A stretch of 6,880 nucleotides of DNA from Candidatus Nanopelagicaceae bacterium. GTDB taxonomy: Bacteria > Actinomycetota > Actinomycetes > Nanopelagicales > Nanopelagicaceae. The notes under the pieces were generated by a model. The model did no database searches. It was not told the DNA's origin and saw only the letters and a program-made list of their open reading frames with translations. Position numbers and translations under genes: made by a program. Below are positions 4,949 to 6,880 of this stretch, one piece after another (positions within the stretch are counted from its first letter, which is position 1; each line of letters opens with the position of its first letter). The stretch spans positions 1 to 6,880 of the forward strand of contig JALRDT010000125.1 in assembly GCA_023262125.1 (NCBI GenBank), in the 5' to 3' direction.

Positions 4949-5767
4949 ATGTCATTAGCTGGAAAACGTGTCTTCATCACAGGTGGATCCCGAGGTATCG
5001 GACTTGAGATTGCTAAGCGAATTGCTAGAGATGGTGCAAAAATCGCGATTGCAGCGAAAACTGCAGAGCAAAATCCAAAACTTCCCGGAACAATTTTCAC
5101 AGCCGCGACGGAGATAGAGGCAGCAGGGGGCGAGGCGTTGCCATTAATCACCGATATTCGTGATGAAAATGCGATTTCTGCCGCTGTCAACGAAGCTGCA
5201 GCCAAGTTTGGCGGCCTTGATATCCTCATTAATAATGCTTCCGCAATCAATTTAACTAAAACCGAAGCGACTCCAGCAAAACGCTTTGATCTGATGTTCG
5301 ATGTAAACGTAAGAGGTACATTCTTGGCATCACAGGCGGCGATACCGCATCTACGTGATGGCGTAAATCCACACATTCTCACACTTTCACCGCCGCTTTC
5401 AATGAAGGAGAAATGGTTTAAGAATCACTTGGCATACACCATGTCCAAATATGGAATGAGTATGTGCGTTTTAGGCATGAGCGGAGAATTTAAAAGAGAG
5501 GGAATTGCAGTTAATGCACTCTGGCCGGCAACTGCCATTGATACGGCGGCACTTGCCATGATTCCAGGCATTGATACAAATTTCTGCCGCAAACCAGAAA
5601 TTATGGCTGATGCTGCATATGTAATTTTAAATCGTGATTCTAAGCTCAACACCGGAAATTTCTATGTAGACGAAGAAGTTCTACGCGAAGAAGGCGTAAC
5701 TGAATTTGATCATTACTCAGTAGTGCCAGGCACTAAAGATCTCTTGAAGGATTTCTTTTTAGATTAG
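4949..5767 (+). CDS. Short-chain dehydrogenase/reductase, HSDL2-like
   Basis: A 272-residue NAD(P)-dependent oxidoreductase of the classical SDR fold. It shows the cofactor loop TGGSRGIG (11-18), NNAS (95-98), the NVRGT stretch with N120, catalytic S147 in LTLSPPL, and the Y163-x3-K167 pair in AYTMSKYGMSM. The blocks KTAEQNPKLPGTIFTAATEI (37-56), LSPPL and VNALWPATAI (188-197) closely resemble human hydroxysteroid dehydrogenase-like protein 2. The C-terminal SCP2 lipid-binding domain of human HSDL2 is absent; only the SDR part is present. HSDL2 is linked to fatty-acid metabolism but its substrate is not well defined. The ATG follows the upstream stop with no gap and has only a weak ribosome site, which implies coupling to the enoyl-CoA hydratase/isomerase. 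The stop TAG lies inside the next gene's putative -10 box. Confidence 0.94.
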   Translation: MSLAGKRVFITGGSRGIGLEIAKRIARDGAKIAIAAKTAEQNPKLPGTIFTAATEIEAAGGEALPLITDIRDENAISAAVNEAAAKFGGLDILINNASAINLTKTEATPAKRFDLMFDVNVRGTFLASQAAIPHLRDGVNPHILTLSPPLSMKEKWFKNHLAYTMSKYGMSMCVLGMSGEFKREGIAVNALWPATAIDTAALAMIPGIDTNFCRKPEIMADAAYVILNRDSKLNTGNFYVDEEVLREEGVTEFDHYSVVPGTKDLLKDFFLD

Positions 5768-5776
5768 AATCTATCC
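5744..5776 (+). promoter_or_regulatory. Leaderless-type promoter for the NCS1 permease, overlapping the SDR stop codon
   Basis: TAGAAT (5765-5770, five of six to TATAAT) includes the SDR stop codon and ends six bases before the permease ATG at 5777. That spacing would place the transcript start at or next to the A of ATG. No Shine-Dalgarno is present between the genes. A possible -35, TTGAAG (5744-5749), gives a short 15-base spacer. Leaderless mRNAs with a -10 box at this distance are common in Actinobacteria. Confidence 0.6.
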
Positions 5777-6880
5777 ATGCCATTCGAGCTGGAACTAAAT
5801 AGCATCAATCAAATTAAAGACTCGGAAAGACGTGGTAAAGCATCTGATCTTTTCTGGCCATGGTGCGGTGCAAATGTTTCAGTTCTAGCGATCTCTTATG
5901 GCGCATTCTTTCTAGGTTTTGGTATAAATTTCTGGCAAGCAACATTAGCTGCATTTATCGGAACCGTTCTTTCATTTCTCTTAGTTGGATTTAGTTCTTT
6001 GGCAGGTAAGAAAAATAGTGTGCCAACTATGATTCTTAGCCGAGCCACCTTTGGAGTTAAAGGCAATCTAGTTCCGGGGTTTCTCTCCTATTTAGTATTT
6101 GTAGGTTGGGAGACCGTGCTGGTTTCAACGGCTACTTTGGCAACCGGAACGGTATTCGAACGCATCGGATCAATAGATCGAAATTCAGCGATGTCGCTTG
6201 GATTTTTGGTTGCGGTGTCATTAACTATTGCAGGCGGAGTGCTCGGCCATAAGGTAATTATGCAGATGCAGAAATGGATCTCTCTAATTACTTTGATTGC
6301 TACCGCAATTTACATCTCACTCACCATTAATGAAATTAATTGGAATTTAATCAGTGCTACCGATGGTGGTTCCATAGCTGGTTTTATTGGCGCTGTTATA
6401 TTTGCAATTACCGGAATTGGTTTGGGTTGGGTTAATGGCGCAGCCGATTACTCCCGTTACTTACCTCGAAATACAAAGAGCGGTGCTGTAGTTGGCTGGA
6501 CAATTTTCGGAGCCTCACTTGCACCGATTTTGATGGTCACTTACGGAGCAGCGCTAGCTGGTAGTTCTCAATCACTTTATGAAAGCGTTGCAATAGATCC
6601 AGTTGGTGCAATCACAAATATCTTGCCAACTTGGTTTCTAATCTTCTTCGCGCTAATTGCAATTCTCGGTTTAATCGGCGGTGCAATTTTAGATTTGTAT
6701 TCATCAGGTCTAACTCTGGTGGCAATCGGGGCGCCAATTAAGCGCCATATGGCTGCTTGGCTGGATGCTGTAATTATGTTGATTGGAACAATTTATGTCG
6801 TCTGGTTTAGCGAGAATTTCCTGCTACCTTTTCAAGGATTTCTGATCACAATCGGAGTGCCGCTTGCAGCTTGGTCAGCA
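5777..6880 (+). CDS. NCS1-family purine/cytosine permease, 3' end cut by window edge
   Basis: An inner-membrane nucleobase:cation symporter-1 protein, of the family of CodB and fungal Fcy2, likely importing cytosine, a purine or a similar compound. 368 codons are visible and the frame is open at the right edge; members usually have 420-500 residues. Motifs: DLFWPWCGANVSVL at 24-37, MILSRATFGVKGN at 85-97, the GWETVL helix at 110-115, GAADYSRYLPR at 221-231 (the family's ADYSRY signature), and LDLYSSGLTL at 305-314. Repeated hydrophobic segments fit the 12-helix LeuT-like fold. The substrate cannot be fixed from these motifs. It starts nine bases after the SDR stop, without a Shine-Dalgarno but with a leaderless-type -10 box, so it may be expressed independently of the two genes before it. 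Confidence 0.92.
   Translation, partial: MPFELELNSINQIKDSERRGKASDLFWPWCGANVSVLAISYGAFFLGFGINFWQATLAAFIGTVLSFLLVGFSSLAGKKNSVPTMILSRATFGVKGNLVPGFLSYLVFVGWETVLVSTATLATGTVFERIGSIDRNSAMSLGFLVAVSLTIAGGVLGHKVIMQMQKWISLITLIATAIYISLTINEINWNLISATDGGSIAGFIGAVIFAITGIGLGWVNGAADYSRYLPRNTKSGAVVGWTIFGASLAPILMVTYGAALAGSSQSLYESVAIDPVGAITNILPTWFLIFFALIAILGLIGGAILDLYSSGLTLVAIGAPIKRHMAAWLDAVIMLIGTIYVVWFSENFLLPFQGFLITIGVPLAAWSA

Noticed and set aside
4741..5382. Open frame of 213 codons on the minus strand opposite the crotonase and SDR genes
   Set aside because: It spans the junction of two well-supported genes and is an Ala/Ser/Ile-rich antisense frame without recognisable motifs.

Overview
The window looks like a piece of a low-GC actinobacterial chromosome. 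By eye it is fairly AT-rich, with short intergenic gaps, tight gene coupling and one probable leaderless start. The closest fit I can suggest is a streamlined freshwater actinobacterium of the acI / Nanopelagicales type. That placement is inferred from the gene set (a PadR regulator fused in an operon with an actinobacterial-type ino1, and an actinobacterial three-segment membrane protein starting MKRRTFDK) together with the base composition; it is not proven.

Layout, left to right. Bases 1-1142 (minus strand) hold most of an NCS2 uracil/xanthine-type permease, cut by the left edge. Bases 1143-1341 form a divergent intergenic region. It contains a GC-rich, refoldable leader in front of the permease and three copies of CGATATATC, one inside a perfect 12-bp palindrome, in front of a PadR regulator. 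Bases 1342-2966 (plus strand) are a two-gene operon, padR-ino1, coupled by a TAATG overlap and closed by a strong bidirectional terminator at 2997-3024. Bases 3052-3648 (minus strand) encode an uncharacterised membrane protein, convergent with ino1. Bases 3649-3806 are a repeat-rich spacer. Bases 3807-4124 (minus strand) encode a small LuxR-type DNA-binding protein with a Cys/His tail. Divergent from it is a plus-strand run: an enoyl-CoA hydratase/isomerase (4193-4948), an HSDL2-like short-chain dehydrogenase (4949-5767), and an NCS1 purine/cytosine-type permease (5777 onward) that runs off the right edge.

How the parts may work together. Ino1 makes inositol 1-phosphate from glucose 6-phosphate, the entry point to phosphatidylinositol and mycothiol in Actinobacteria, and the co-transcribed PadR protein is the obvious candidate to control it through the CGATATATC sites. 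The enoyl-CoA hydratase/isomerase and the HSDL2-like dehydrogenase abut and probably act on related acyl-CoA substrates. Two nucleobase transporters of unrelated families flank the window, which fits an organism that scavenges nucleobases, though they are not in one operon.

I see no mobile element, CRISPR array, tRNA, rRNA or obvious novel multi-gene system. The most interesting material is regulatory: the operator cluster, the permease leader, the leaderless promoter embedded in a stop codon, and the repeats at 3666-3821.
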